Origin: Ruminococcus sp.
GTDB taxonomy: Bacteria; Bacillota; Clostridia; Oscillospirales; Ruminococcaceae
Length of the DNA stretch: 53,525 nucleotides
NCBI GenBank assembly: GCA_015066815.1
Contig: SVNR01000013.1
Span: 1 to 53,525, forward strand
Direction: 5' to 3'
Of this stretch, positions 22,883 through 32,104 are shown one piece after another. Position 1 is the stretch's first letter. Every line of letters starts with the position of its first letter. The notes below the pieces were generated by a model. It did no database searches, was not told the DNA's origin, and was given only the letters and a program-made list of their open reading frames with translations. A program made the position numbers and the translations under genes.

Positions 22883-23800
22883 ATGGAAAAAAACAAGAGG
22901 GTGCCCATCAGCAACAAGGATTACTTCGAAAAAACAGCTGTCAGGGTTTCGATGGTGAGTATCGTCGGAAATATAATTTTATCAGTGTTCAAGCTCCTGG
23001 CGGGATTTGTCGCGCATTCGGGAGCGATGATAAGTGACGCTGTTCATTCGCTGTCAGACGTATTCAGCAGTATCGTTGTGATTATAGGAGTAAGGCTTTC
23101 AGCCAAGGAGCCGGATAACGAACATCCCTATGGACATGAACGGCTTGAGTGTGTTGCTGCAATAATTCTGTCCGTTATTCTTTTTATAACAGGCCTGTTT
23201 ATAGGTGCAGATGCGCTTGAAGCTATTTTTGCGAAAAGCGGAGAAGTGTCTGAGCCGCCTGGAATACTTGCGCTTATTGCTGCTGTGGTTTCGATAGTAG
23301 TTAAGGAAGCAATGTTCCATTATACAAAATATTATGCAAGAAAGCTTGACTCAGGAGCGGTCATGGCGGATGCATGGCACCACAGAAGCGATGCATTGTC
23401 TTCGATAGGTGCACTTATAGGTATTGCCGGTGCACGAATGGGAGCTCCCATACTTGATCCGGTTGCAGGTCTGGTTATCTGCCTGTTTATAGTGAAGGCG
23501 GCGTTTGATATTTTCAAGGATGCTGTTGAAAAAATGGTCGATCGTTCATGTGACGAAAAAACCAAAAAAGAAATCAGTGATTGCGTTTCAGGCTGTGAAG
23601 GCGTTTTGAAAATAGACCTTCTCCGCACCCGTGCCTTCGGAAGTAAAATATACGTCGATGTCGAAATATGCGTTGACGGTGAATGCTCCCTCCGTGCTGC
23701 TCATTCCATAGCAGAGCAGGTTCACAACGCTATCGAAAGCCGGTATCCTAAGGTAAAGCATGTTATGGTGCATGTAAATCCCGACGAGGAGGACTCCTGA
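22883..23800 (+). CDS. Cation diffusion facilitator (CDF) family efflux transporter, probably Ni/Co
   Basis: The ATG at 22883 is chosen because GGAGG lies 8 nt upstream; an earlier in-frame ATG at 22868 overlaps that ribosome site. The 305-residue protein has six membrane segments. The metal-site motifs are 'SDAVHSLSD' in TM2 (about residues 47-55) and 'ADAWHHRSDALSS' in TM5 (about 161-173), plus HPYGHERLE between TM2 and TM3. A C-terminal cytoplasmic dimer domain follows. CDF proteins export divalent metals by proton exchange. Control by a NiCo riboswitch points to Ni2+/Co2+. Confidence 0.93.
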   Translation: MEKNKRVPISNKDYFEKTAVRVSMVSIVGNIILSVFKLLAGFVAHSGAMISDAVHSLSDVFSSIVVIIGVRLSAKEPDNEHPYGHERLECVAAIILSVILFITGLFIGADALEAIFAKSGEVSEPPGILALIAAVVSIVVKEAMFHYTKYYARKLDSGAVMADAWHHRSDALSSIGALIGIAGARMGAPILDPVAGLVICLFIVKAAFDIFKDAVEKMVDRSCDEKTKKEISDCVSGCEGVLKIDLLRTRAFGSKIYVDVEICVDGECSLRAAHSIAEQVHNAIESRYPKVKHVMVHVNPDEEDS

Positions 23801-23892
23801 AAATCTACCGCTATAGTCTCTCTTCCCGGTTTATAACCTGTGAATGCCAAAACCATAACTCTGTCTATACACAAAAATAAAACAAAAAACTA

Positions 23893-23921
23893 TTGATTTA
23901 TTAATATCAGTGTGATATAAT
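23893..23921 (+). promoter_or_regulatory. Sigma-A promoter of the rimP-nusA-infB operon
   Basis: TTGATT (23893-23898), 17-bp spacer, TATAAT (23916-23921), 73 bp before the rimP start. Confidence 0.8.
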
Positions 23922-23942
23922 ATTTTATAGTATGATTAGCTT

Positions 23943-23974
23943 GAAAGGTCGGATAACTTCCGACCTTTCCTTTA
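23943..23974 (+). promoter_or_regulatory. Leader hairpin before rimP
   Basis: GAAAGGTCGG (23943-23952) pairs with CCGACCTTTC (23960-23969), followed by CTTTATG. It lies between promoter and rimP, so it may act as an attenuator; no protein or ligand is indicated. Confidence 0.5.
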
Positions 23975-23993
23975 TGTATGGAGGTAAACGCTT

Positions 23994-24470
23994 TTGAAGA
24001 TTAAAAAGAACGGCAGTACAGAGCTGAAGGTCAAAGAAATAGCGCAGCCTATTGCGGATGAACTCGGACTTACAATATGGGACGTTTCTTATGTCAAGGA
24101 GGGTGCCGAATGGTATCTGAGAGTATTTATTGACAAGGAAGACGGAATAGACCTTGATGACTGTGAAGCCATGACAAGACCGCTTAACGAAAAGCTTGAC
24201 GAGCTTGATCCTGTTTCAGGCAGCTATATACTTGAGGTAGGCTCTGCCGGGCTCGAAAGAGAGCTTGTAAGAGAATCGCACTTTGAGGCGTGTATTGGAC
24301 TTGATGTCAGAGTGCATCTTATTATTGCAGCTGACGGCGTAAAGGACTACGTGGGTACTCTTGCAGGCTACGATAAAAACTCAGTTAAAATAACAGTTGA
24401 CGGTGAAGAAAAAGAAGTATCGTTATCTGAAGCAGCATATATTAAATTATACGAAGAATACGATTTTTAA
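23994..24470 (+). CDS. rimP: Ribosome maturation factor RimP
   Basis: The 158-residue protein acts in 30S subunit assembly. It has the RimP core 'LGLTIWDVSYVKEGAEWYLRVFID' near 23-46, 'GIDLDDCEAMTRPLNEKLDE' near 50-69 and 'YILEVGSAGLERELVRESHF' near 79-98, then a small SH3-like C-terminal domain. A TTG start is used: GGAGG sits 8-9 nt upstream. It is the first gene of the conserved operon with nusA. Confidence 0.95.
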   Translation: MKIKKNGSTELKVKEIAQPIADELGLTIWDVSYVKEGAEWYLRVFIDKEDGIDLDDCEAMTRPLNEKLDELDPVSGSYILEVGSAGLERELVRESHFEACIGLDVRVHLIIAADGVKDYVGTLAGYDKNSVKITVDGEEKEVSLSEAAYIKLYEEYDF

Positions 24471-24495
24471 TAAAATCCGGAGGTAGATTAAGAAA

Positions 24496-25662
24496 ATGAA
24501 TAAGGGTTTTTTTGACGCATTGAGAATGCTCGGAGATGAAAACAGTGTATCTGTTGATGTATTGGTGGAAAAGATAAAGTCGGCACTTATGAAGGCTGTA
24601 AAAAAATCTTATCCGGATTGTGAAAATATCAACATAAACATAGATCCCGAAGCAAATGTGTTTGAAATAAGCATAATAAAGCTTGTAGTTGATGATGAGC
24701 CTCTTGATGACAATGAGATCAATATCGACGTAGCTAAAACGATCGATCCAGGCGCATATGTAGGCGGAATGATTGCTGTACAGATAGACACAGCACAGTT
24801 CGGAAGAGCGGCTGCTCAGTCAGCAAAGCAGTCAATAAAGACAGATCTCCGTGAAATCAACCGTGAAAATCTCCTCAGCCAGTTCCAGAGCAAAGAGAAC
24901 GAGTGCATAAGCGCAAAAATAATACAGATAGAGCCAAGCAGAGAAACAGCTACTCTCCTTTACGACAAGACAGAGCTGTATCTTTTCAAGAAGGATCAGA
25001 TACCGGGAGAGGTACTTAAGGAAGGACAAACCGTAAAGGTATACATTACAGGAATAGCAGGCAGGGAAAAGAAGCCTGTTATAAAGATCTCAAGAACTCA
25101 CAAGGATCTTGTAAAGAGACTTTTCGAGCTTGAGGTTCCTGAAATATACGACGGAACTGTTGAAATAAAATCTATTTCCAGAGAAGCCGGCTCAAGAACA
25201 AAAATAGCAGTGTTCTCAAAAAATCCCGATGTTGACGCAATCGGTGCATGTATCGGCCCAAAGAGATCAAGAATAACAAATATAGTAGAAGAGCTTAACG
25301 GTGAGAAGATAGATATAGTTATCTACAGTGAAAATCCGGAAGAATTTATCGCAAAGTCACTTGCTCCTTCTGAAGTAACAAAGGTAATACTTGACGAAGA
25401 AGAACGTTCATGTACAGTTATAGTTCCTGATTCACAGCTTTCACTTGCTATCGGAAACAGAGGACAGAACGCAAAGCTTGCAGCAAAGCTCACAGGCTAT
25501 AAGATCGATATCAAGCCTGAGTCCGAGGCAGCAAAGGCAGAGCAGGAGTCAGAGGAACAGAGTACGGATGCAGAAGAGGCACCGGTTATCACTGAAGCTC
25601 CCGAAGATATCATCGACAGCTCTGAAGAACAGGATACTGATATAGAGCTTCCTGAGGAGTAA
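24496..25662 (+). CDS. nusA: Transcription termination/antitermination factor NusA
   Basis: The 388-residue protein starts with the NusA N-terminal RNA-polymerase-binding domain (FFDALRMLGDENSVSVDVLV), an S1 domain near 135-200, and two KH domains ('DAIGACIGPKRSRITNIVEELNGEKIDI' near 250-277 and 'LAIGNRGQNAKLAAKLTGYKIDI' near 316-338). The last ~45 residues are an acidic tail. NusA modulates pausing, termination and rRNA antitermination. It lies between rimP and ylxR as usual. Confidence 0.97.
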   Translation: MNKGFFDALRMLGDENSVSVDVLVEKIKSALMKAVKKSYPDCENININIDPEANVFEISIIKLVVDDEPLDDNEINIDVAKTIDPGAYVGGMIAVQIDTAQFGRAAAQSAKQSIKTDLREINRENLLSQFQSKENECISAKIIQIEPSRETATLLYDKTELYLFKKDQIPGEVLKEGQTVKVYITGIAGREKKPVIKISRTHKDLVKRLFELEVPEIYDGTVEIKSISREAGSRTKIAVFSKNPDVDAIGACIGPKRSRITNIVEELNGEKIDIVIYSENPEEFIAKSLAPSEVTKVILDEEERSCTVIVPDSQLSLAIGNRGQNAKLAAKLTGYKIDIKPESEAAKAEQESEEQSTDAEEAPVITEAPEDIIDSSEEQDTDIELPEE

Positions 25663-25667
25663 GCACT

Positions 25668-25928
25668 ATGGGAGTAAAAAAAATTCCTGAGAGAATGTGC
25701 TGTGGCTGCGGACTTATGAAGCCCAAAAAAGAGCTTATAAGGATAGTGAGAGCTGCCGACGGTGAAGTAAGGCTTGATCTTACCGGAAAAATGAACGGCA
25801 GGGGCGCATATCTCTGTCCTGACAAAGCATGTCTTGCAAAAGCAAGAAAATCACGACGGATAGAAAAATCCTTTGAATGTTCGATAAGCGATGAGCTTTA
25901 TGAGGAGTTTGAAAATGAATTATCATGA
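25668..25928 (+). CDS. YlxR-family protein (RnpM, RNase P modulator)
   Basis: The 86-residue protein has the family signature 'PERMCCGCGLMKPKKELIRIVR' (residues 6-27) and 'GRGAYLCPDKACLAKARKSRRIEKSF' (44-69), a small basic RNA-binding fold. In Bacillus YlxR/RnpM binds RNase P RNA. It starts 5 bp after nusA and overlaps the ylxQ-like start by 14 bp. Confidence 0.93.
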   Translation: MGVKKIPERMCCGCGLMKPKKELIRIVRAADGEVRLDLTGKMNGRGAYLCPDKACLAKARKSRRIEKSFECSISDELYEEFENELS

Positions 25929-26241
25929 AAAATTTTTCAACCTTTTCACGATATGTGAAAAATCCGGAAAACTTGTCAAGGGTTTTGATATTTCTAAAGA
26001 AGCAGTATCGGACAGAAAAGCTGCATGTATAATGGTTACATCCGATGTTTCAGAAAGAACTTTTAAGGAAGTAAATTTTATGTGCCGGAATTTTCCGGAT
26101 ATTCCGATAATAAAGCTTCCGTTTGATATGAAGGATATAGGAGCAAGTATAGGAAAAAAAGTGGGGGTGATGGCTGTCTGCGACAAAGGCTTTGCAGATA
26201 AGCTTGCAGAGTACGCAAAGGCAGCAGCTGATACAGAATAA
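25915..26241 (+). CDS. YlxQ-like L7Ae/L30e-family RNA-binding protein
   Basis: The start is set at ATG 25915 with GAGGAG upstream inside ylxR; upstream in-frame codons lack a ribosome site. The 108-residue product MNYHEKFFNLFTICEKSGKL continues with the L7Ae-type layout ('KAACIMVTSDVSERTFKEV', 'IPIIKLPFDMKDIGASIGKK'). Position between ylxR and infB is diagnostic of YlxQ. The fold binds kink-turn-like RNA; the biological role is not well known. Confidence 0.85.
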   Translation: MNYHEKFFNLFTICEKSGKLVKGFDISKEAVSDRKAACIMVTSDVSERTFKEVNFMCRNFPDIPIIKLPFDMKDIGASIGKKVGVMAVCDKGFADKLAEYAKAAADTE

Positions 26242-26250
26242 CATCAAACC

Positions 26251-26286
26251 TATAGCAAACGACAAACTTATACGACGTTTGTTATC
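26251..26286. repeat. Dispersed palindrome, copy 8, between ylxQ and infB
   Basis: TATAGCAAACGACAAACTTA then TACGACGTTTGTTATC; both arms match. It is followed by GCCGGTATGTACGG, similar to the sequence after copy 4. It sits inside the operon, so it is transcribed. Confidence 0.7.
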
Positions 26287-26334
26287 GCCGGTATGTACGG
26301 CAATATAAATAATAATCGGGAGGTATCTTACACG

Positions 26335-28932
26335 ATGGTAAAAAAGATTAAACTAAGCGATCTTGCCAAGGATCTTAATGTTCCGGGAAATGATATAGCG
26401 GATTTGATGGAAAGGATCTCTGATACAAAAAAGAAGCCGTCGTCTGCGCTTACAGAAGAAGAAATAAACATCATTCTTGAGCATTATACGCAGCAGAACC
26501 AGGTGGCCAGTTTTGATGCCTACTTTGAACAGAGAAATCACAAGTCAGCCGGTGAAAAGGAAAAGCCGGCAGTAAGCAAGGAAGCAAAAAAACCGGCTGT
26601 GGCAAAGAAAGCTTCGCCTGAGCCCGAAGAAAACAAGAAAAAAACTGCTGAACAGAAACAGCAGGAAAAAACAGAAAAGAAAGTCACATTAACAGAAACA
26701 GTCGATAAGACAGAAAATAAAAAAACTGATGATAAGAGGGAAGCGGTAAAGAATATGAACCAAAAGAACAATAACAATCCGCCGAAGACAAAAGCCCCGG
26801 CACCAATCGAAGAACCGGCAAAGCAGCCGGCAAAGAAACAGAAGGATTTTTCAAGACCTTTACAGCAGAGTAAGCCGAAGCCTGTTCACAAGCCTGAAGA
26901 AAAATCAGCTCAGAGAGGTGAAAAAACCAGCCTTAACGCAAACATGGCTGCAGCTTCTCCTGAAAGATCAGTCCGTACTGTTGATACAAGAGGCAGCTAT
27001 GTAGAGCTTGACAAGTACAACGAAAGATACGAGCAGATAGCTCCTAAGAGCCATACCAAGGATAACTATACAAAGAAACAGAAAATAAACCAGAAGTCAG
27101 CACAGAAAAACAAGCATCTTTCCAAAAAGGAAACAGAAACAGAGAAGCTGCGCCGTCTTGAGCTTGAACGTGCAAGAAAGCAGCAGCTCAAGGTTCTTAT
27201 ACCGGACAGAATAGTAGTAAGCGAGCTTGCAACACGTCTTAAGGTAACTGTTTCAGAGGTTATCAAAAAGCTTATGGGTCTTGGTGTAATGGCCTCCATA
27301 AACGAAGAGATAGACTTCGATACAGCCGCTCTCATTGCAGATGAACTCGGCGCAAAGGTAGAGAAGGAAGTAATAGTCACTATCGAAGAAAGACTTATCG
27401 ATGATACGGATTCCGAAGAGGATATGGTTGAAAGAGACCCTGTTGTAGTTGTTATGGGTCACGTTGACCACGGTAAGACATCACTTCTTGACAACATCAG
27501 AAAAGCAAACGTTACAGCTTCCGAGGCAGGCGGTATCACACAGCATATAGGTGCATACAAGGTAAGAGTAGGCGAAAAGCACATAACATTCCTTGATACA
27601 CCTGGTCACGAAGCGTTTACATCAATGAGAGCAAGAGGTGCTTCAGTAACAGACATCGCTATTCTTGTTGTTGCTGCGGACGATGGTATCATGCCTCAGA
27701 CAGTAGAAGCCATAAACCATGCAAAGGCAGCAAACGTTTCTATCATCGTAGCTATCAACAAGATGGATAAGGAAGCTGCAAATCCTGACAAGGTAAAGCA
27801 GGAGCTTACAGAACACGGCCTCGTAATAGAAGAATGGGGCGGAGATATCATCTGTGTTCCTGTATCAGCCAAGACAGGTGAAGGTATCAAGGAGCTTCTT
27901 GAAAACGTACTTCTTGTTGCAGAGTTCCGTGAGCTCAAGGCAAACCCGAACAGACTTGCAAAGGGTGCCGTTATCGAAGCAAGACTTGACAAGGGCAGAG
28001 GTCCTATTGCAACACTTCTTGTACAGAACGGTACACTCCGTCAGGGTGATATCATCATAGCCGGCACATCTGTAGGACGTGTAAGAGTTATGACAAACGA
28101 CAAGGGTAAGGAAGTAAAGGTAGCAGGACCGTCTGTACCTGTAGAGATAACAGGTCTTGCTGAGGTTCCGAGTGCAGGTGATACGTTCAACGCAGTAGAG
28201 GACGAACGTCTTGCAAGAGAGCTCGTTGAGCAGAGAAAGCACGAGGCTAAGGAAGAACAGTTCAAGTCATTCCAGAAGGTTACTCTTGACAATCTCTTCA
28301 GTCAGATTGCAGAGGGAGATATCAAGGAGCTTCCGCTCATTGTAAAGGCTGACGTTCAGGGCTCTGTTGAGGCTGTAAAGCAGTCACTTGAAAAGCTTTC
28401 AAACGAAGAGGTAAGAGTAAGAGTTATTCATGGCGGCGTAGGTACGGTGTCAGAGGGTGACGTAATGCTCGCAAACGCTTCAAACGCTATCATAATAGGA
28501 TTTAACGTAAGACCGGACCCTGTAGTAGCAGAGAGCGCTAAGAGAGACGGAGTAGATATCAGACTTTACAGAATCATCTATGATGCAATAGAAGAAATAG
28601 AAACAGCTATGAAGGGTATGCTTGCTCCTAAGTACAGAGAAAACCTCATGGGCCGTATAGAAGTAAGACAGGTATACAAGATTTCAAACGTTGGTGCTAT
28701 AGCAGGTTCATATATTCTTGATGGTAAGGTTACAAGAGCGTGTGACATAAGAGTTGTAAGAGACGGTATCGTAATAGCTGAAGATAAGATAGACAGTCTC
28801 AGACGTTTCAAGGATGACGTTAAGGAAGTTTCAGCAGGCTACGAATGCGGTATAGGACTCGAACGTTTCAACGACATCAAGGAAGGCGATATTTTCGAAG
28901 CGTTTATCATGGAAGAATACCGCGAGGACTGA
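26335..28932 (+). CDS. infB: Translation initiation factor IF-2
   Basis: The start is ATG 26335, after GGGAGG, giving [20 protein letters not shown], the IF2 N-terminal domain; an upstream in-frame codon has no ribosome site. The 865-residue protein has a long low-complexity Lys/Glu/Pro/Ala linker (about 75-300), a second IF2-N domain near 305-355, then the GTPase with G1 [10 protein letters not shown]3 DTPGHEAFT and G4 NKMDK, and two C-terminal beta barrels that bind fMet-tRNA. It recruits initiator tRNA to the 30S subunit. The protein is complete. Confidence 0.97.
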   Translation: MVKKIKLSDLAKDLNVPGNDIADLMERISDTKKKPSSALTEEEINIILEHYTQQNQVASFDAYFEQRNHKSAGEKEKPAVSKEAKKPAVAKKASPEPEENKKKTAEQKQQEKTEKKVTLTETVDKTENKKTDDKREAVKNMNQKNNNNPPKTKAPAPIEEPAKQPAKKQKDFSRPLQQSKPKPVHKPEEKSAQRGEKTSLNANMAAASPERSVRTVDTRGSYVELDKYNERYEQIAPKSHTKDNYTKKQKINQKSAQKNKHLSKKETETEKLRRLELERARKQQLKVLIPDRIVVSELATRLKVTVSEVIKKLMGLGVMASINEEIDFDTAALIADELGAKVEKEVIVTIEERLIDDTDSEEDMVERDPVVVVMGHVDHGKTSLLDNIRKANVTASEAGGITQHIGAYKVRVGEKHITFLDTPGHEAFTSMRARGASVTDIAILVVAADDGIMPQTVEAINHAKAANVSIIVAINKMDKEAANPDKVKQELTEHGLVIEEWGGDIICVPVSAKTGEGIKELLENVLLVAEFRELKANPNRLAKGAVIEARLDKGRGPIATLLVQNGTLRQGDIIIAGTSVGRVRVMTNDKGKEVKVAGPSVPVEITGLAEVPSAGDTFNAVEDERLARELVEQRKHEAKEEQFKSFQKVTLDNLFSQIAEGDIKELPLIVKADVQGSVEAVKQSLEKLSNEEVRVRVIHGGVGTVSEGDVMLANASNAIIIGFNVRPDPVVAESAKRDGVDIRLYRIIYDAIEEIETAMKGMLAPKYRENLMGRIEVRQVYKISNVGAIAGSYILDGKVTRACDIRVVRDGIVIAEDKIDSLRRFKDDVKEVSAGYECGIGLERFNDIKEGDIFEAFIMEEYRED

Positions 28933-28971
28933 TAAAAAAACCGGTAAGTTCAGAAAAGGAGGCCGTGAATT

Positions 28972-29319
28972 ATGGCAAGCTTTAAAGCAGGACGACTCGG
29001 AGAAGACATAAAAAGAGAGCTCACCGCAATAATGCGTGAGCTTAAGGATCCGAGAATAGCAGAATTTCTGACAATAGTAAGAGTAGAGCTTTCAAACGAT
29101 CTGTCTCATTGTAAGGTATATGTTTCAAGCTTTGAAGGAATAGAAAAGGCTCAGCAGTCCGTAAAAGGACTGACGAGCGCTTCAGGCTATATAAAAAGAG
29201 AGCTTTTTGCACGTCTTAAGATGCGCAAAAGCCCTGAGCTCAAGTTTATAGCCGATAATTCCATAGAGCGCAGCAGTGAGATAAACAAGATAATAGAAAA
29301 TTTTGATTATAACGAGTAG
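28972..29319 (+). CDS. rbfA: Ribosome-binding factor A
   Basis: The 115-residue protein has the RbfA KH-like fold: 'GEDIKRELTAIMRELKDPRI' (9-28), 'LTIVRVELSNDLSHCKVYVS' (33-52) and 'LKMRKSPELKFIADNSIERS' (82-101). It helps mature the 16S 5' helix during cold adaptation and 30S assembly. AAAGGAGG precedes the ATG. It follows infB by 39 bp. Confidence 0.96.
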   Translation: MASFKAGRLGEDIKRELTAIMRELKDPRIAEFLTIVRVELSNDLSHCKVYVSSFEGIEKAQQSVKGLTSASGYIKRELFARLKMRKSPELKFIADNSIERSSEINKIIENFDYNE

Positions 29320-29331
29320 GCAGGAGTATGT

Positions 29332-30285
29332 ATGCAGATAAGCTATAAACAAGCGGCGGATATTATAAGGGAAAACGATAACTTTCATATCCTGACTCAT
29401 CAGAGTCCGGACGGAGATACGCTGGGTTCGGGTTTTGCTCTTTATTTTGCGTTAAGGCAGCTCGGAAAAAAAGCGGCAGTAATATGTCCTGACGGAACAA
29501 CATCACGTTATGCTTTTCTGAGTGAAGGCTATGAAGAGCCGGAGAGCTTTGAACCGGATTTTGTAATTGCTGCAGATATCGCAGATCCCGGTCTTATGGG
29601 CAGTGTAAGGGAAACCTACGAAAAGAGAGTAGGTCTTTGCATAGATCATCACGTTTCAAATGTTTTTTATGCCGAAAAGACTCTTCTCAACGGTGAAGCT
29701 TCCGCGGCGTGCGAGGTCATGTACAACCTGCTCAAAGAGCTTGGAGTAAAAACAGACAACAATATAGCAAGATGTCTTTATACCGGTATCGCTACGGATA
29801 CAGGCTGCTTCAAGTACGGAAACACAACAGCACAGGCGCACAGGATAGTAGCTGAGCTTATAGGATACGATATAGACTTTGCACGTATAAACCGCGAAAT
29901 GTTTGATATAAAAAGCAGTCAGAGAATAAAGCTTGAACAGCATATACTCAACAATATGGAGGTTTACTTTGACGGAAGATGTGCAGTTCTCGTTATATCC
30001 GAGGAGCTCAGGGAAGGGCTTGGTGTTCCTGATGAGGATCTTGATGGTGTTGCCGGACTTCCTTTGCAGGTGCGCGGGATGGAGGTCGCAGTTACTCTCA
30101 AGGAAAAGAAGGCAGGAGAGTACAAGATCTCTATGCGTTCGTCAGGCAGGGTAAATGTTTCTGAGATCTGCGGAAGCCTTGGCGGAGGCGGACACAAAAA
30201 CGCTGCCGGCTGTTCTCTGAAGGGTGATCGTGATGATGTTAAAAACAGCGCGCTCGTTCTTATAGGAAAGGCTCTTGGTGAATAA
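29332..30285 (+). CDS. DHH-family phosphoesterase, NrnA-like oligoribonuclease/pAp phosphatase
   Basis: The 317-residue protein has DHH motifs in order: THQSPDGDTLGSG (about 21-33), 'VIAADIADPG' (about 79-88), 'LCIDHHVSN' (about 103-111) and 'TGIATDTGCFKYGNT' (about 148-162), then a DHHA1 domain ending in GGGGHKNAAGCS. NrnA degrades 2-5 nt RNAs and hydrolyses pAp. Its position between rbfA and truB is conserved in Firmicutes. A GCAGGAG site precedes the ATG. Confidence 0.9.
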   Translation: MQISYKQAADIIRENDNFHILTHQSPDGDTLGSGFALYFALRQLGKKAAVICPDGTTSRYAFLSEGYEEPESFEPDFVIAADIADPGLMGSVRETYEKRVGLCIDHHVSNVFYAEKTLLNGEASAACEVMYNLLKELGVKTDNNIARCLYTGIATDTGCFKYGNTTAQAHRIVAELIGYDIDFARINREMFDIKSSQRIKLEQHILNNMEVYFDGRCAVLVISEELREGLGVPDEDLDGVAGLPLQVRGMEVAVTLKEKKAGEYKISMRSSGRVNVSEICGSLGGGGHKNAAGCSLKGDRDDVKNSALVLIGKALGE

Positions 30286-30287
30286 TT

Positions 30288-31175
30288 TTGAACGGTATAC
30301 TTTGTATAAACAAGCCTCAGGGTTTTACATCGTTTGATGTTGTTGCAAAGCTCAGAGGAATTCTGAAAACAAGAAAAATAGGACATGCCGGTACGCTCGA
30401 TCCGATGGCGACCGGCGTGTTGCCTGTCTTTGTCGGAAACGCGACAAAGGCGTGTGACATAATGCCTGACAGCAGCAAGTCATACAGAGCTTCTTTCAGA
30501 CTCGGAGAACAGACTGATACGCAGGATTCTACAGGTACTGTTCTCAGAACATCTGATGTTGCCTGTACTGAGAAGGATATAGAGAAGCTTCTGCCTTCCT
30601 TTACCGGTAAGATTATGCAGATTCCGCCGATGTATTCGGCAGTTTCCGTAAACGGAAAGAGACTTTATGAGCTGGCAAGGCAGGGTATAGAGGTTGAGCG
30701 TGAACCGCGCAAAATAACAGTACACTCCCTGACTCTTGAAGAGTATTCAGAGGATAAGCGTGAAGGCGTGTTCTGTGTGGAATGCTCCAAGGGTACATAT
30801 ATCAGAACAATAATCCATGATATAGGAGAAGCGCTTGGATGCGGAGGAGTTATGACCGGACTTGTAAGAATATCGTCAAACGGCTTCGGACTGTCCGAAT
30901 GTATTACTCTTGATGAGATTCAGAGGTATGCTGATGAAGGCAGAGCCGAAGGTATGCTTATACCTGTTGAGCGTGTTTTTGAAGAGCTTTTGCCGGTGTA
31001 TCTTGACTCAAAGTGCACTGCGCTTTATAAAAACGGAGTAAAGCTCTATGCGGATAAGATAAAGCTTAAGGAAACTGATCCGTCTGTTCGTTACAGAGTG
31101 TTTTCCGACGAAAACAGATTTATGGGACTGGCGTATGTAAAAGACGGCTGTCTGAGAGTTTTTAAAAATTTTTAG
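30288..31175 (+). CDS. truB: tRNA pseudouridine-55 synthase TruB
   Basis: The 295-residue enzyme makes pseudouridine 55 in the tRNA T-loop. Motifs are 'LCINKPQGFTSFDVVAKLR' (5-23), 'KIGHAGTLDPMATGVLPVFVG' (33-53, catalytic Asp in GTLDP) and 'PPMYSAVSVNGKRLYELAR' (111-129). A C-terminal region follows. The TTG start directly abuts the nrnA-like stop (2 bp gap), consistent with translational coupling. Confidence 0.96.
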   Translation: MNGILCINKPQGFTSFDVVAKLRGILKTRKIGHAGTLDPMATGVLPVFVGNATKACDIMPDSSKSYRASFRLGEQTDTQDSTGTVLRTSDVACTEKDIEKLLPSFTGKIMQIPPMYSAVSVNGKRLYELARQGIEVEREPRKITVHSLTLEEYSEDKREGVFCVECSKGTYIRTIIHDIGEALGCGGVMTGLVRISSNGFGLSECITLDEIQRYADEGRAEGMLIPVERVFEELLPVYLDSKCTALYKNGVKLYADKIKLKETDPSVRYRVFSDENRFMGLAYVKDGCLRVFKNF

Positions 31176-31198
31176 CCCGTAAGAAAGGGGCGCTCTAC

Positions 31199-32104
31199 TT
31201 GGATAAAAACGATTTTTCCGGAAAGAAAACAGCTGTGGCACTTGGAATGTTTGACGGCGTTCATATAGGTCACAGATCGGTTTTTGAAAGAACAAAAAGC
31301 TTTGAAAAAAACGGCTTCAGATCAGCCGTGTTTACTTTTGATACGGAGAGTATAAACCAGAAGCACGGAAAACCCTACAGATATATAATCCCCAACAGCG
31401 TAAAGCTTGATATGATAAGGAACGCAGGTATATCAGATATATACTGTTCTGATTTTTCAGAGATCAAGGACCTTGGCGCAGAGGATTTTGTAAAAGACAT
31501 ACTTGTCGGGCGTATGAGTGCCGGAGCTGTTGTATGCGGCCCGGATTTCAGGTTCGGAAAGGGCGCAGAGTGCGGAGTGGAGGAACTGAAAAGATCGGGA
31601 GAAAGATACGGGTTTGAACTGAGTATAGTGACTCCTGTCATAAAGGATAGTGAAACAGTTTCTTCGTCTGCAATACGTTCACTTCTTACCGAAGGGAACA
31701 TAAAAAAAGCAAATTTATTTCTTGGATATGATTACAGAATAAAACAGATCGTTTCTCACGGAAATCATATCGGAAGGACCCTTGACTTCCCTACAATAAA
31801 CCAGGCGTTCTGCGAAGGACAGCTTGTTCCCGCATACGGAGTTTATTCGTCGCATGTGTTGCTTGACGGAGTAAGCTGCAGCGCTGTTACAAACATAGGG
31901 GTCAAGCCTACGGTCACAGACAGCTCAGTGCCTCTGGCGGAAACGCATATAATAGGCTACAGCGGTGATCTTTATGGCAGGACCGTGGAGGTAACTCTTT
32001 CGGATTATCTGAGAGGCGAGAAAAAGTTCAGTTCGCTTGACGAATTAAAAAAGCAGATAAAAAAAGATACAGAAACAGCTTTAGGAGGAATAAAAATTGG
32101 ATAA
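31199..32104 (+). CDS. ribF: Bifunctional riboflavin kinase/FAD synthetase
   Basis: The 301-residue protein makes FMN and FAD from riboflavin. The nucleotidyl-transfer domain has 'ALGMFDGVHIGHRSVFE' (14-30) and ends with 'ETVSSSAIRSLLTEGNIKKA' (about 155-174). The riboflavin kinase domain has 'SHGNHIGRTLDFPTINQ' (about 185-201) and 'GVYSSHVLLDG'. It uses a TTG start with AAGGGG upstream. The stop overlaps the gltX start by 8 bp. Confidence 0.95.
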   Translation: MDKNDFSGKKTAVALGMFDGVHIGHRSVFERTKSFEKNGFRSAVFTFDTESINQKHGKPYRYIIPNSVKLDMIRNAGISDIYCSDFSEIKDLGAEDFVKDILVGRMSAGAVVCGPDFRFGKGAECGVEELKRSGERYGFELSIVTPVIKDSETVSSSAIRSLLTEGNIKKANLFLGYDYRIKQIVSHGNHIGRTLDFPTINQAFCEGQLVPAYGVYSSHVLLDGVSCSAVTNIGVKPTVTDSSVPLAETHIIGYSGDLYGRTVEVTLSDYLRGEKKFSSLDELKKQIKKDTETALGGIKIG

